NCBI RefSeq assembly: GCF_014836425.1
Contig: NZ_JACSQW010000005.1
Span: 1 to 64,000 of the forward strand
DNA: 64,000 bases
Reading direction: 5' to 3'
Source of the DNA: Limosilactobacillus avistercoris
GTDB lineage: Bacteria > Bacillota > Bacilli > Lactobacillales > Lactobacillaceae
Shown: positions 9,065-17,891 of the stretch, piece by piece
Layout: each line of letters opens with the position of its first letter
Position numbering within the stretch: the stretch's first letter is position 1
The notes under the pieces: generated by a model
The model's input: the letters and a program-made list of their open reading frames with translations, nothing else
What the model was told of the DNA's origin: nothing
Database searches by the model: none
Made by a program: the position numbers and the translations under genes

Positions 9065-9797
9065 ATGATTTTAGATGAAACCATTACCTTAAACAGTGGT
9101 GTAAAAATTCCTCGGTTTGCCCTAGGAACTTGGATGATTGATGATAATGAAGCTGCTGACGCGGTTCGAGCAGCAATTAAACTCGGTTACCGACATATTG
9201 ATACAGCACAAGCTTATGGTAATGAGCGTGGTGTTGGTGAAGGTGTACGGACTGCCAGCGTTACTCGCAAACAGGTTTTCGTTACTTCTAAAGTGGCCGC
9301 TGAGCATAAAGATTACGCGACAACAAAAGAATCAATTGATGAAACTCTTAAAAAGATGAGCCTTGATTATATTGACATGATGATCATTCATAGCCCACAA
9401 CCATGGAAAGAAGTTAACCAATCTGATAATCGTTATTTAGAGGGGAATTTAGCTGCTTGGCGGTCAATGGAAGATGCAGTAAGTGAAGGAAAGATTCGGA
9501 CAATTGGCGTTTCTAACTTTAATCAATCTGACTTAAAAAACATCATTAAGAACAGCAGTACTATTAATTGAAAAGATGGCTAAAAAGTACCATGTTTCTG
9601 TACCACAGTTATGTATTCGCTATAACTGGCAACTAGGAATGATTGTCTTCCCGAAAACTACTAATCCACAACATATGAAAGAGAATATGGAGATTGATTT
9701 TGAAATCTCTGAAGAAGATATGGACCTCTTACGGCGAGTAAAGCCATTGGATTATGGGGATGCCGATGCTTTCCCCGTATATGCTGGCAAATTATAA
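9065..9797 (+). pseudogene. Aldo/keto reductase, internally deleted
   Basis: ATG 9065 follows AAAGGACAG. The N-terminal part has the AKR features GYRHIDTAQAYGNE (catalytic Asp, Tyr) and VTSKV (catalytic Lys), and runs through IGVSNFNQSDL. It then stops at 9569. The C-terminal NADP-binding part resumes at about 9571 in another frame (AKKYHVSVPQLCIRY, VFPKTTNPQHMKEN). Roughly 45-50 residues of the barrel are missing between them, so this is a deletion plus frameshift and no active barrel can form. Confidence 0.85.
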
Positions 9798-9840
9798 TAA
9801 CCAGCATATGTTATCCTTGAATAAAAAGGACTGAGTGAAG

Positions 9841-10494
9841 ATGACAGCATTAACCGAGGAAATGTTTGCAATCTTTGACCAACCAGAATTTTCATTTAAG
9901 AAAATTAAAGAGAATTATGCATCAGCAGAAGTTGAACAATTAAAAGCTGAATTTAAGAAAGTTTGGCAAAAGTGGAAGCAGGTTAATCAGAACGTTGCTA
10001 GTCAATTACTAGTTGGCAAATTTGCAAAAGTTCATGTTGAAAGTTGGACCAATGGTTGGAATCTTCGGGACCATTATTGGGCATCGTATCGGTTAAACGA
10101 GTTGGTAGATTATAATCCCTGTATTGGTGTGATGCTTGATAAAAAGCAACTGCAAGTTTATCTGATGTTTCAACACTACAAGAGTGAGCAGCGTCAAGGA
10201 ACACCAGAAGAATATAATCGCTTATTAAAGAAAGTACCAACTTGGGCAAAGACAATAGATCTGAACAATTGGTACTTATGGAATAAAGATGAGATGGAAT
10301 TTGACGATCATATGCCATTAAAGGACTACCTAACTAATAGTCAACAACAGGCATCATTTAATGCCGAAGCACAAGAAACGAGTTTCCTTCTTGGCAAGTT
10401 TACTTTTCGTAATCGGGATCAAGTTAACAATATGGAAGATTTTATTTTAGAAGCAATTAATGGATTAACTCCTTTGTATGAGGAATTAATCTAA
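9841..10494 (+). CDS. Unrecognised protein, possibly HI_0552 family
   Basis: 217 aa from ATG 9841 (AAAAAGGA ends 10 nt upstream; an in-frame GTG at 9835 is too close). No signal peptide or membrane segment. It is rich in aromatic residues, with motifs such as ESWTNGWNLRDHYWASYR. The length and pattern suggest the HI_0552-type family of unknown function, from memory only. It is the only intact gene in a stretch of remnants and is followed by a terminator. Confidence 0.7.
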   Translation: MTALTEEMFAIFDQPEFSFKKIKENYASAEVEQLKAEFKKVWQKWKQVNQNVASQLLVGKFAKVHVESWTNGWNLRDHYWASYRLNELVDYNPCIGVMLDKKQLQVYLMFQHYKSEQRQGTPEEYNRLLKKVPTWAKTIDLNNWYLWNKDEMEFDDHMPLKDYLTNSQQQASFNAEAQETSFLLGKFTFRNRDQVNNMEDFILEAINGLTPLYEELI

Positions 10495-10504
10495 TTAAAT
10501 GATT

Positions 10505-10535
10505 GGAGGTTGGTGAACTAGCCAGCCTCTTTTTC
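10505..10535 (+). terminator. Terminator
   Basis: GAGGTTGG and CCAGCCTC flank a short loop and are followed by TTTTTC, ending the 9841 gene. Confidence 0.7.
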
Positions 10536-10572
10536 ATTTTAAATCCTGAAAAATCTTGACTGTTACGTAATT

Positions 10573-10704
10573 CTGCAATTAATTGAGGCAAAGAAGCTAA
10601 CCGTACCGATTGCTAAGGTTTATCACGGATTGAATGAAGTCGGTCAAGCCCAGGCAAATTTAGAGTCAGGAACGTTTAGCGGTAAGCATGTTGTAGTTCT
10701 TTAA
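10573..10704 (+). pseudogene. C-terminal remnant of a medium-chain dehydrogenase/quinone reductase
   Basis: The frame from 10573 reads LQLIEAKKLTVPIAKVYHG, then LNEVGQAQANLESG and GKHVVVL before TAA. This is the characteristic C-terminus of NADP-dependent zinc-type oxidoreductases. No start, no Rossmann motif and no upstream part remain. Confidence 0.75.
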
Positions 10705-10726
10705 AATAATATATAGAAGGATAAAA

Positions 10727-11434
10727 GTGAAGTTTAAGCAATTGGTCATCTCTTCGCTTACAGGAGTTGCAATATTGGTTGCAGGAATGATGATTCCGTT
10801 AGTTGTAAGGGCTAATAGTAAGCCGATTATTGTTGGTTCAAAAAACGTTTCAGAAAGTAAAACGGGGCTCTAGCACTCGAACACGATGGCTATAAAGTCA
10901 CCAGAAAGCCCAATATTTCCAATAAGTTATTTTTAAGGCCGCGCAAAAGGGGCAAGTTGATGTTTATCCTGAATATACAGGGACGATTGTCAAAGCTATT
11001 TGAAGAAAAATGGTCAAGGAAAATCCGCAGCACAAATGGCTAAGATTGCCCGGAATGGTATTAAAAAGGATGGGTTAACAACTTTTAATTATGCTCCAGG
11101 CGATAACCGACAAGGTGTGGGGATGCCGACTAAGGTTGCTAAGAAGTACTATGTTAATAACCTTAGTGATTTGCAAAAGCAAGCCCATAAATTACGTTTT
11201 GCCTCCCAAGGTGAATTTGAAAAGCGGGCTGATACAATGCCAGCAATGGATAAGTCATATGGTAAATATCATTGGAAGTCGTTAAAGTATTATGACGTTA
11301 ACTTACTATATAAGATTATGGACCAGGGAAAAGCTGATGTTGCACCTGTTTCTACTACAGACGGTCAGTTAGCAACAAAGGGGAGCGCCTTGGGTTAACG
11401 GAGAATAGTATTCTCGCATATCAGATTAGTAAAT
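10727..11434 (+). pseudogene. Osmoprotectant ABC transporter substrate-binding protein, degraded
   Basis: GTG 10727 (AGAAGG upstream) opens a signal peptide (KQLVISSLTGVAILVAG) and the mature start KPIIVGSKNVSESK of the OpuC/ProX family, then stops. Later segments in other frames include VYPEYTGTI-like and NGQGKSAAQMAKIARNG, the VAKKYYVNNLSDLQKQA block, and DVAPVSTTDGQLATKG; a last frameshift leads to LTENSILAYQISK. At least three lesions. The ORF 11000-11398 is only a fragment. Confidence 0.8.
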
Positions 11435-11581
11435 GAGCTATTTAGAATCTTAAAATATCATGAATGCCAAACCTAGTTTACATAATTTTGCTTCAGTGTA
11501 AACACGACGGTATACTTTTCTTGTTGCTCCTGAAAATGAAGCATATAATTAAAGTTAGAAATAATAGGGAGGTGTTGACTG

Positions 11582-11863
11582 ATGAATAAAGTATTTATGA
11601 CTGGCTATTATCAAGGAGTTGTTGAAGTTGCTCCAGCGTCTTTATCAGCTGCAAAGGTTGAAGAATTAGCAATTACGATGACAATTCAGCACCTTCGTCA
11701 TGCAGGAGTGAAAGTTTCAACGATCCATGATTTTTTGGTATTGGATATACAAGCAAATGAACGGCTCGTTAACAAGCATATTAATGATAATGCCGATCAA
11801 CTTGAAACTGTTCAGGCAAAACTTCTAAGCTCCGCATTTATGAAGAGAGGTAATATAGAGTAA
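11582..11863 (+). CDS. Small unrecognised protein upstream of a hydrolase
   Basis: 93 aa; GGGAGG 9 nt upstream. Soluble, mixed alpha/beta pattern, no recognised motif. Its TAA overlaps the ATG of the following hydrolase (TAATG), so the two are translationally coupled and probably function together, perhaps as partner or regulator. No function is claimed. Confidence 0.7.
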   Translation: MNKVFMTGYYQGVVEVAPASLSAAKVEELAITMTIQHLRHAGVKVSTIHDFLVLDIQANERLVNKHINDNADQLETVQAKLLSSAFMKRGNIE

Positions 11864-12726
11864 TGAAGAAAAGTTCAGTTGGAACGGCTCTTGTAGTTCT
11901 TGTTGTCTTAGCAGCAATTATTGGTGGGGCAGTTTATCATACTCAGAAAAACAATCGCTTTGTTCATTCAACTACTGCAACGCTCTTTTTCCATGGCGGT
12001 GGAAGTAGTTATCGGGCTGAAACGGGAATGGTTAATGCAGTTAAACGTGCTGGAGTAACAAATACGATTATTCGGGCAGATGTTACTAATAATGGTAAAG
12101 TTACTCTTCATGGTAATATGCATCGTGGCGCTATTAACCCAATCGTTGAAGTTAACTATGAAAATAATCGACAACTAGACTTTAACAAACATGGAGAATA
12201 TGCAACTAATGTCGTTAAGATGCTTAAGGAACGTTATGGAATCAATAAGATAAACATGGTTGGTCATTCACTAGGTAATATTTCGATTATTTACTACATG
12301 CTTCGCAATGGGCAAAACAAGGATATGCCAAAGCTTGAAAAGCAAGTTGATATCGCCGGCCATTTTGGTGGATTAACGTTTGATGGTATTCCTGAAGACA
12401 TTGCGCAACCTGCGGGAATGAAGTTGAATTTTGCTGGGAAGCCTAACCATATGAATGCAACATATAAGCAGATGACAGCTGCTCGAAAAGATTATCCAAA
12501 GGGACAAGTTGCTGTTCTTAATATCTATGGTGATATTGGGAACCATACAGATGGTCGAGTTACTAATGCTTCATCACGGTCACTTCAGTACTTAGTCGCA
12601 TCTCGTGCTAAGTCTTATACTGAATTAAAAGTAACTGGTAAAAATGCTCAACATTCAAAGCTTCATGATAACAAGCAAGTTGATCAAGCATTGATTAAGT
12701 TTTTATGGCAACGAAAAAGTAAATAA
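11863..12726 (+). CDS. Alpha/beta hydrolase, DUF915 type, membrane-anchored
   Basis: 287 aa. An N-terminal hydrophobic helix (about residues 8-26) suggests a signal anchor with the domain outside. HGGGSSYRAE after the first strand, nucleophile elbow MVGHSLGN (Ser in GHSLG), Asp in NIYGDIG and the catalytic His in AQHSKLHDN are all present. Lengths fit Lactobacillus DUF915 hydrolases. Paralogues in the window: the intact gene at 23087 and the remnant at 8721. Substrate unknown; likely an esterase or lipase of the cell surface. Confidence 0.87.
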   Translation: MKKSSVGTALVVLVVLAAIIGGAVYHTQKNNRFVHSTTATLFFHGGGSSYRAETGMVNAVKRAGVTNTIIRADVTNNGKVTLHGNMHRGAINPIVEVNYENNRQLDFNKHGEYATNVVKMLKERYGINKINMVGHSLGNISIIYYMLRNGQNKDMPKLEKQVDIAGHFGGLTFDGIPEDIAQPAGMKLNFAGKPNHMNATYKQMTAARKDYPKGQVAVLNIYGDIGNHTDGRVTNASSRSLQYLVASRAKSYTELKVTGKNAQHSKLHDNKQVDQALIKFLWQRKSK

Positions 12727-12734
12727 AATTAATA

Positions 12735-12772
12735 AAGAGGCTAGAAAAATCAATTGATTTTTCTAGCCTCTT
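12735..12772. terminator. Bidirectional terminator
   Basis: Perfect inverted repeat AAGAGGCTAGAAAAATCAAT / ATTGATTTTTCTAGCCTCTT between convergent genes. Confidence 0.85.
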
Positions 12773-12805
12773 ACTATTAACTGCAACTTTATTTCCTATA
12801 ATTAA

Positions 12806-14158
12806 TTATTTGTCATCTTGTTTAGATTGGTCTTTATTTTTCTTTGGTTTAATGTAAATTACCTTAAATTTATTTACGTAAGCGTTTTGTAAATCTAGTG
12901 GAATGAAGGAGAAGTTGTCGACTCTAATTGGTTGACCAACTTTTAGGTCATACTGACGCTCAAGGAAGAAACCAGTAAGGGTTGTTACTTCTGAGTTTTC
13001 AAATTGGTCGATCTTGGTATGGAAATACCGTTCAAAGTCATCGAGAGGCATTTTACCTGAAACTTCATATGTTGGGTTCCCTTTACTATCAGGATCCTTC
13101 TTTTCAATCATATCAGAAGTTGCATGGTCAATTTCTTCACCAACAGTTCCAAAGAGCTCTTCGTAAATATCCTTGTCAGTAATGATTCCTGAGGTACCAC
13201 CATATTCATCCTGAACAACAACAATTGGAACCTGCTTTTTAATCATTTCTTGGAGGACCTTGGTAATTTGTTCATTTTCGTAAACAATTGGAATCTTCCG
13301 CATAATTGTCCGAATTGATTGCTGAGGATTGATTTGGTTTTGCCGCATAATGTCATAAGCAAAGATATATCCAAGGATGTGATCCTTATCGTTGTTTGCA
13401 ACGACTGGGAACCGGGTAAATTTCTTTTCAAAGTATAATTGTGCAGCATCCGCAATCGATGCAGTAATGTCAATAACAGCTAATTGAGTTCGGTCAATCA
13501 TGATGTCCTCAGCAACTTTATCATTCATCTCAAAAGCCCGTTGCATGAAGATAACATCTTCTTTGTCCATTTCACCGGCTTTTTCTGACTGCTGGGAAAG
13601 GGTCATAATTTCATTTTGAGAATAAGTATCTTCTTCTGGTTGAACGTTATACCCAAGTAACTTAGTAATTTGGGCGGCTACAACCGCAAATAACCATACG
13701 AATGGGTAGAAGATTGTGTGGAAAAATTGAATTGGGTGAACAATTGCCATTAGAATCGGAACTGGACGGTCAATTGCCATATTCTTTGGAACTAAATCGG
13801 TAAATACAGCATGGAAGAATGTAAAGATTAAGACACCACAAATAGGGGCAATTACTTCACGAACATCATCCGGAATGACCGTGATTTTCAATAGGAGGTT
13901 GGTAATAAATTCATCACCAATCCACCCTAATACCAGTGACGTCATTGTAACCCCAACTTGAGCCGTAGAGAGGTATTCGTTTAGGTTATTAACCATGTGT
14001 TCGGCGCGCTTAACCTTTTTCGTTTGACGGAGTTCTTTTAGTTCGCTCGGTCGAACCTTAACAACAGAGTATTCAAGCAGCGTAAAAAGGGCCGCTAGCA
14101 ATAAAATCAAAATGATAACAATCAGTTGAAACCAATATGAACTCATTAATCCATTCAT
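12806..14158 (-). CDS. CNNM/CorC-type transporter-associated protein with CBS domains
   Basis: 450 aa. An N-terminal CNNM domain with about four membrane segments (residues 10-160), a CBS pair (about 205-330, including VVVQDEYGGTSGIITDKDI), and a C-terminal CorC_HlyC domain (about 350-435). The family is often labelled hemolysin but is linked to magnesium/cobalt efflux and resistance. The C-terminus is highly charged. Single gene, facing the hydrolase across a terminator. Confidence 0.9.
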   Translation of the reverse strand: MNGLMSSYWFQLIVIILILLLAALFTLLEYSVVKVRPSELKELRQTKKVKRAEHMVNNLNEYLSTAQVGVTMTSLVLGWIGDEFITNLLLKITVIPDDVREVIAPICGVLIFTFFHAVFTDLVPKNMAIDRPVPILMAIVHPIQFFHTIFYPFVWLFAVVAAQITKLLGYNVQPEEDTYSQNEIMTLSQQSEKAGEMDKEDVIFMQRAFEMNDKVAEDIMIDRTQLAVIDITASIADAAQLYFEKKFTRFPVVANNDKDHILGYIFAYDIMRQNQINPQQSIRTIMRKIPIVYENEQITKVLQEMIKKQVPIVVVQDEYGGTSGIITDKDIYEELFGTVGEEIDHATSDMIEKKDPDSKGNPTYEVSGKMPLDDFERYFHTKIDQFENSEVTTLTGFFLERQYDLKVGQPIRVDNFSFIPLDLQNAYVNKFKVIYIKPKKNKDQSKQDDK

Positions 14159-14240
14159 CTTTTAAATCTCACCTAAGCCTTTAGTTTATTATATTCAAAC
14201 TCTATTTTAGCAGTCTTTTCATAGGCCGCCAACATCTTCC

Positions 14241-15308
14241 TTACTTTTCTGGATGATTACTAATTTCATCAAGCGCTTCTCGTTGTTTCTTTTGGTCAAC
14301 GTGGGTATAAAGGTCGGTTGCAGAGGTCCCTTTTTGACCAAGTTGTTGGGCAACTAAAACTTGATCCTTTGTAACGTTGTACATTTCAGAAGCAAGGGTG
14401 TGGCGCAGTTTATGTGGTGTTAATGGGTGACCAAAGGCAGTTGAATACTTTTTGACCATTTTTTCGATTGCATTTGCTGTCATTCGTCGGGTTTCACCGT
14501 GATACACAGTTAAGAAAAGGGCAGTATCTTTTTTTAAGGCGTGATAACGTTTTGCTCGGATTTCTAGGTAATTTTTGATATATTGAATTGCCCATGGTGC
14601 AATTGGTACTGAATCTTTTTGCCCACCTTTTCGAACAACATCGAGGAGACTTTGCTTTAGGTTAAGATCGCCTAGATCAATATTGGCAGCTTCTGAAACC
14701 CGAACACCTGTCCCAAGAATCAATGTGATAATAGCGATATCCCGTTCAGCATTTTCCTTATATGCTGGAAGAGCACGTTTATCACACATCTTAGGATACT
14801 TATTTTCGATAAATTCAATAAAATCAAACTTCATTTGTCCACGATACATATGCGATGCAAGAGTATGAGCACGGTAATTTAGTGTTTTCGTATCATTTAA
14901 TGAGTCAATCTTAAGCATAACATTCCGGTAAAAGTATGGTTCACCATCATTAACATCTGCTGTTACAGTTAAATACTTAAAAAGAGAACGAAGGGCGTTG
15001 ATTGACCGATTAATTGATGTTGGTGAGTTTAGGTGCCCTTGAGAATTAGTTGTGTGGCGAAGGTGATCAATATACAACATAATATCGCTGCGGCGGAGCT
15101 TTGATAGTTCTGTGGTTGAAATAGCTAAATTAGTTTTAGCTTCACTGAGACCACTTTGTCGGAGCCATTCAAAGAAGCGACGAATCTCTGTTAAATATTG
15201 ATAAGTCGTTGTAACAGCATGGTTGGTACCTAAATAATAATCATTAACGTATTTAGGAAGACGCTGTAGTTCCTCTTGAATTAGTTTTAAGTATTTATCT
15301 GATTCCAT
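14241..15308 (-). CDS. xerS: Tyrosine recombinase, XerS-like
   Basis: 355 aa from ATG 15308; GGAG at 15317-15320 gives 8-nt spacing. N-terminal SAM-like core-binding domain (residues 1-130) and C-terminal catalytic domain. Arg in GTGVRVSEA, Lys in RKGGQKDSVP, HKLRHT, and nucleophile Tyr in ATDLYTHVD are present. The length and N-terminus resemble the single-recombinase XerS of streptococci and lactococci, which resolves chromosome dimers at a dif-like site. I did not see a convincing dif in the flanking 200 bp. Confidence 0.85.
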   Translation of the reverse strand: MESDKYLKLIQEELQRLPKYVNDYYLGTNHAVTTTYQYLTEIRRFFEWLRQSGLSEAKTNLAISTTELSKLRRSDIMLYIDHLRHTTNSQGHLNSPTSINRSINALRSLFKYLTVTADVNDGEPYFYRNVMLKIDSLNDTKTLNYRAHTLASHMYRGQMKFDFIEFIENKYPKMCDKRALPAYKENAERDIAIITLILGTGVRVSEAANIDLGDLNLKQSLLDVVRKGGQKDSVPIAPWAIQYIKNYLEIRAKRYHALKKDTALFLTVYHGETRRMTANAIEKMVKKYSTAFGHPLTPHKLRHTLASEMYNVTKDQVLVAQQLGQKGTSATDLYTHVDQKKQREALDEISNHPEK

Positions 15309-15349
15309 CATATCCACTCCAGATTTTTATTCTGCTATTTTATTATAAA

Positions 15350-15381
15350 GAAAAAAGCCACCCCAATCGAGGTGACTTTTA
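15350..15381 (-). terminator. Terminator downstream of tRNA-Pro
   Basis: On the minus strand AGTCACCTC-GATT-GGGGTGGCT is followed by TTTTTTC. Confidence 0.75.
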
Positions 15382-15388
15382 ATAATTA

Positions 15389-15462
15389 TCGGGAAAACAG
15401 GATTCGAACCTGCGACCCCCTGGTCCCAAACCAGGTGCTCTACCAAGCTGAGCTATTTCCCG
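15389..15462 (-). tRNA. tRNA-Pro (anticodon TGG)
   Basis: 74-nt cloverleaf on the minus strand: acceptor CGGGAAA/TTTCCCG, D arm GCTCAGCTTGGTAGAGC, anticodon arm CCTGG-TTTGGGA-CCAGG, T arm GGTTCGAATCC, discriminator A. CCA is not encoded. Confidence 0.95.
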
Positions 15463-15639
15463 TTGACGGGTTGTATCGCACAACACAAAGTATTATATCA
15501 AACACTTTACTAGTTAGTAAAGACTTTTTTTAAAAAAGGTGAGGGGGAGGGGGAATTTTTTTGAATACTACTACTCACCTAACGCAATATTTGATAAAAT
15601 CATATTGCGAACAGATGTTCTAGAAAGGGTGATGGAGAA
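15463..15639. other. Intergenic region with a G-rich tract
   Basis: Between tRNA-Pro and the 371-aa gene. It carries the tRNA promoter region (TATTATA-like near 15492) and, near 15540-15556, a purine tract GAGGGGGAGGGGGAA followed by seven T, unusual in this AT-rich context. No gene seen. Confidence 0.5.
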
Positions 15640-16755
15640 GTGAGTGTTGAATTAGTATATAAATCTATTAAAGGCAATAATAATTATTGGACGACAGAAT
15701 TTCATTTTACACGTAAGAAAGAAAAGCATTACCAATGGGGAAATATTACTGAATTAACGGCTACTTTGCCTAAAATAGTAAGTGACTATCCGAATTTATT
15801 TACTAGTAAAAATACCGAACGTTTCTATGCCTATGATGTAGAAAAGGATAACTATTCAAGTGTTGAAATATCTTCTACAGCTAGTAATTCTCAGATAAAA
15901 GATAGTGATTATAGTTGCCCAATTAAGCTAAGCAATGGTAAGTACTATGCAATTGCCATTGATACAAAAGAGGGGCGTTTCTTCTTTAGCACATCTAAGA
16001 GCAAATTTATTAAAGATTTAACCGATGAGAATATTCGGCGGTGGAAAGAGCTAGACAAAGCAAGTACGACTGCTAATTCTATTCGTTTAAACAAGAAAAT
16101 TTGGAATAAATATCCAGGATGGAATCCCTTAAGTAATTATGTAATTAACCTGAAAACCGGTAAAGCAGTTTGGCCAAATGAAGAATTTAAAAAGGGACTT
16201 GTCCCAATTGAAGGAAATCCAGATTCTGTAAATAGTGCACTAATATTAATGCTCCTTACTCAATTAACCGAACAATTAACAATTCATTTTAAGGCAGATA
16301 ATAACATTCCGATAATTGATAATACTAATGACCAAACAATAATCCCAGAAATTGATCTAGAACAATATAATGCTCAAAAAGTCTATGAAGCATTTAAGTA
16401 TTTAACAATGGCATTATCGCAGCAAGTTAAGGTTAACCAGGCGCTAAAAGCATATGATAATGGTATTTTACAGGATTATTTACATACGGTTGAAGTAACC
16501 GATGTCGAACAACTAGATACCGTTCAATTTGCAAGGCAGTTACAAAGATCAAGGAAAGATCGCCGGCAAGTCAAGGATTTAGCACTTCTGTTAAATACGA
16601 TTGCTGAAAATATAAATATTGAAAAAATCCTTAAGAGTCTTTGGCAAAATCCATCCTTAAAAAATCAATATCATTACCGGAATCATGAGACTGGAAAGAT
16701 TTTATTAATGCAATTAAATAAAACAAAGTTAGCTGCAAAAGAACAACAAGACTAG
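15640..16755 (+). CDS. Unrecognised 371-aa protein
   Basis: Probable GTG start at 15640 with GAAAGGG about 10 nt upstream. Soluble, no signal peptide or transmembrane helix. The N-terminal half is beta-rich (YKSIKGNNNYWTTEFHFTRK), the C-terminal half is helical and charged, with a basic stretch RQLQRSRKDRRQVK around residue 305. It is AT-rich relative to its neighbours and lies between two tyrosine recombinases beside a tRNA, which could mean horizontal acquisition. No function is claimed. Confidence 0.75.
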   Translation: MSVELVYKSIKGNNNYWTTEFHFTRKKEKHYQWGNITELTATLPKIVSDYPNLFTSKNTERFYAYDVEKDNYSSVEISSTASNSQIKDSDYSCPIKLSNGKYYAIAIDTKEGRFFFSTSKSKFIKDLTDENIRRWKELDKASTTANSIRLNKKIWNKYPGWNPLSNYVINLKTGKAVWPNEEFKKGLVPIEGNPDSVNSALILMLLTQLTEQLTIHFKADNNIPIIDNTNDQTIIPEIDLEQYNAQKVYEAFKYLTMALSQQVKVNQALKAYDNGILQDYLHTVEVTDVEQLDTVQFARQLQRSRKDRRQVKDLALLLNTIAENINIEKILKSLWQNPSLKNQYHYRNHETGKILLMQLNKTKLAAKEQQD

Positions 16756-16759
16756 ATCT

Positions 16760-16796
16760 TGAGAAAGGAAAAGAGGGCTTCTCTTTTCTTTTCTCA
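16760..16796 (+). terminator. Terminator-like hairpin after the 371-aa gene
   Basis: GAGAAAGGAAAAGAG pairs with TCTCTTTTCTTTTCTC around a GGCT loop. Confidence 0.65.
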
Positions 16797-16877
16797 ACCT
16801 GTCATTAAAATTATAGTTTTAATGACACAAAAAATGAAAAAGTCCCCTAAATTACCTATATAACGTATTTGATCAAT

Positions 16878-16921
16878 AAAAAGCAGCTATTCAAAATTAA
16901 CAATTGAATAACTGCTTTTCT
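16878..16921. terminator. Bidirectional terminator
   Basis: AAAAGCAGCTATTCAA and TTGAATAACTGCTTTT flank a short AT loop, serving the convergent 371-aa gene and the small recombinase. Confidence 0.7.
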
Positions 16922-17014
16922 TAAATTTAGTTACTATATTTAATTTAACGATGAATCGATTTCTTAATATCACTATATTAAATACAAACATCACATAATT
17001 AATATGAAACGAAA

Positions 17015-17608
17015 TTATCCAAAATCAATCTGATCAAGCATTTGCTCACGACTGATTTGATCCAGTCCTAAATACGCTAACGTCATTGCTTCGCTTGAAT
17101 GATTCAGCAGTCTCATTACCAAACCGATATTATAGTTGCTTTGAACGTAAACACGATACGCACCCGTTTTTCTCATCGTATGTGTCCCAAGATAATTAAT
17201 ATCAAGTAATTCACCAACACGGTGCATTACATTGTAGAATTGACGTTCATCGATGTGTTTTTGTGGTCGCGTAATAGACGGAAAAAGCCATTCAGTTGTT
17301 CCTTCATACCGTTTACGCTTTAACCATTGTTGATACATTGCAAGATCACTGACAACAGGTTTTAGGTATAGCGTATTTGGCTTCCCAGTTTTCTTATCCT
17401 TAATAAAGGCGTGCTCGCGGATTGCACCATAATCATCAAAAACATCTGATTGTTTCAAACGTAAAACATCACTGACCCGTAATAAGGTTGCTTTGCCAAC
17501 TTGAAAAATTGTGTAGTTTCTTCTCCCAGCTTTAAAATTATTTAGTAATGTATCCTGAACTTCAGATAATATGTTTGAATCTTTGATTGGTAGTACTAAT
17601 TGCTTCAA
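17015..17608 (-). CDS. Compact tyrosine recombinase/integrase (catalytic domain only)
   Basis: 197 aa. It has the catalytic set Arg (TLLRVSDVLRL), Lys (KDKKTGKPN), HTMRKT, His in NHSSEAM and nucleophile Tyr in TLAYLGL, but essentially no N-terminal core-binding domain: the first conserved block starts about residue 35 rather than 170. Similar small integrase-like proteins exist in lactobacilli; whether they recombine alone is unclear. It lies 1.6 kb from the XerS-like gene and tRNA-Pro. AT-rich flanks on both sides. Confidence 0.83.
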   Translation of the reverse strand: MKQLVLPIKDSNILSEVQDTLLNNFKAGRRNYTIFQVGKATLLRVSDVLRLKQSDVFDDYGAIREHAFIKDKKTGKPNTLYLKPVVSDLAMYQQWLKRKRYEGTTEWLFPSITRPQKHIDERQFYNVMHRVGELLDINYLGTHTMRKTGAYRVYVQSNYNIGLVMRLLNHSSEAMTLAYLGLDQISREQMLDQIDFG

Positions 17609-17891
17609 AATTACACCTGATTTCGGTTATTTTAGATAAATGTTATTTATAGATAATACACTATTATAACATATCCAAGAAATTGTTAAAAATTGGATGC
17701 TGATAAATCAACGTTTACGAAGTGTTATAATATACAAATAACGCTTCTAATGTTGTAAATTACCCTCTAAAATCAGTTTATGGGTTCAAATAATGGTTTA
17801 AAATCAAAATTAGCTCTCAGACGAAATGAAAATCAGTTAGACATGTAGTTGTCCATTTAATTTTGCCTGAGAGCTAATTATTTATTGAGAG
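17609..17891. other. Intergenic region, possible small RNA
   Basis: 282 bp with no gene. A TATAAT at about 17730 on the plus strand and, at 17807-17880, a long stem that could terminate in either direction leave room for a short plus-strand transcript of roughly 140 nt. There is no good -35, so this is only a possibility. Confidence 0.3.
17803..17880 (-). terminator. Terminator of the 3-hydroxyacyl-CoA dehydrogenase gene
   Basis: AATTAGCTCTCAG (17879-17867 on the minus strand) pairs with CTGAGAGCTAATT (17819-17807), followed by TTG-ATTTT; the loop is about 47 nt and may itself fold. Confidence 0.6.

Noticed and set aside
9998..10318. 106-codon minus-strand frame inside the 9841 gene
   Set aside because: Antisense shadow of a coding gene; no ribosome site and no recognisable motif.
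15350..17700. Prophage or integrative element at tRNA-Pro
   Set aside because: No structural, replication or excisionase genes and no obvious duplicated tRNA 3' end; only reported as a question.
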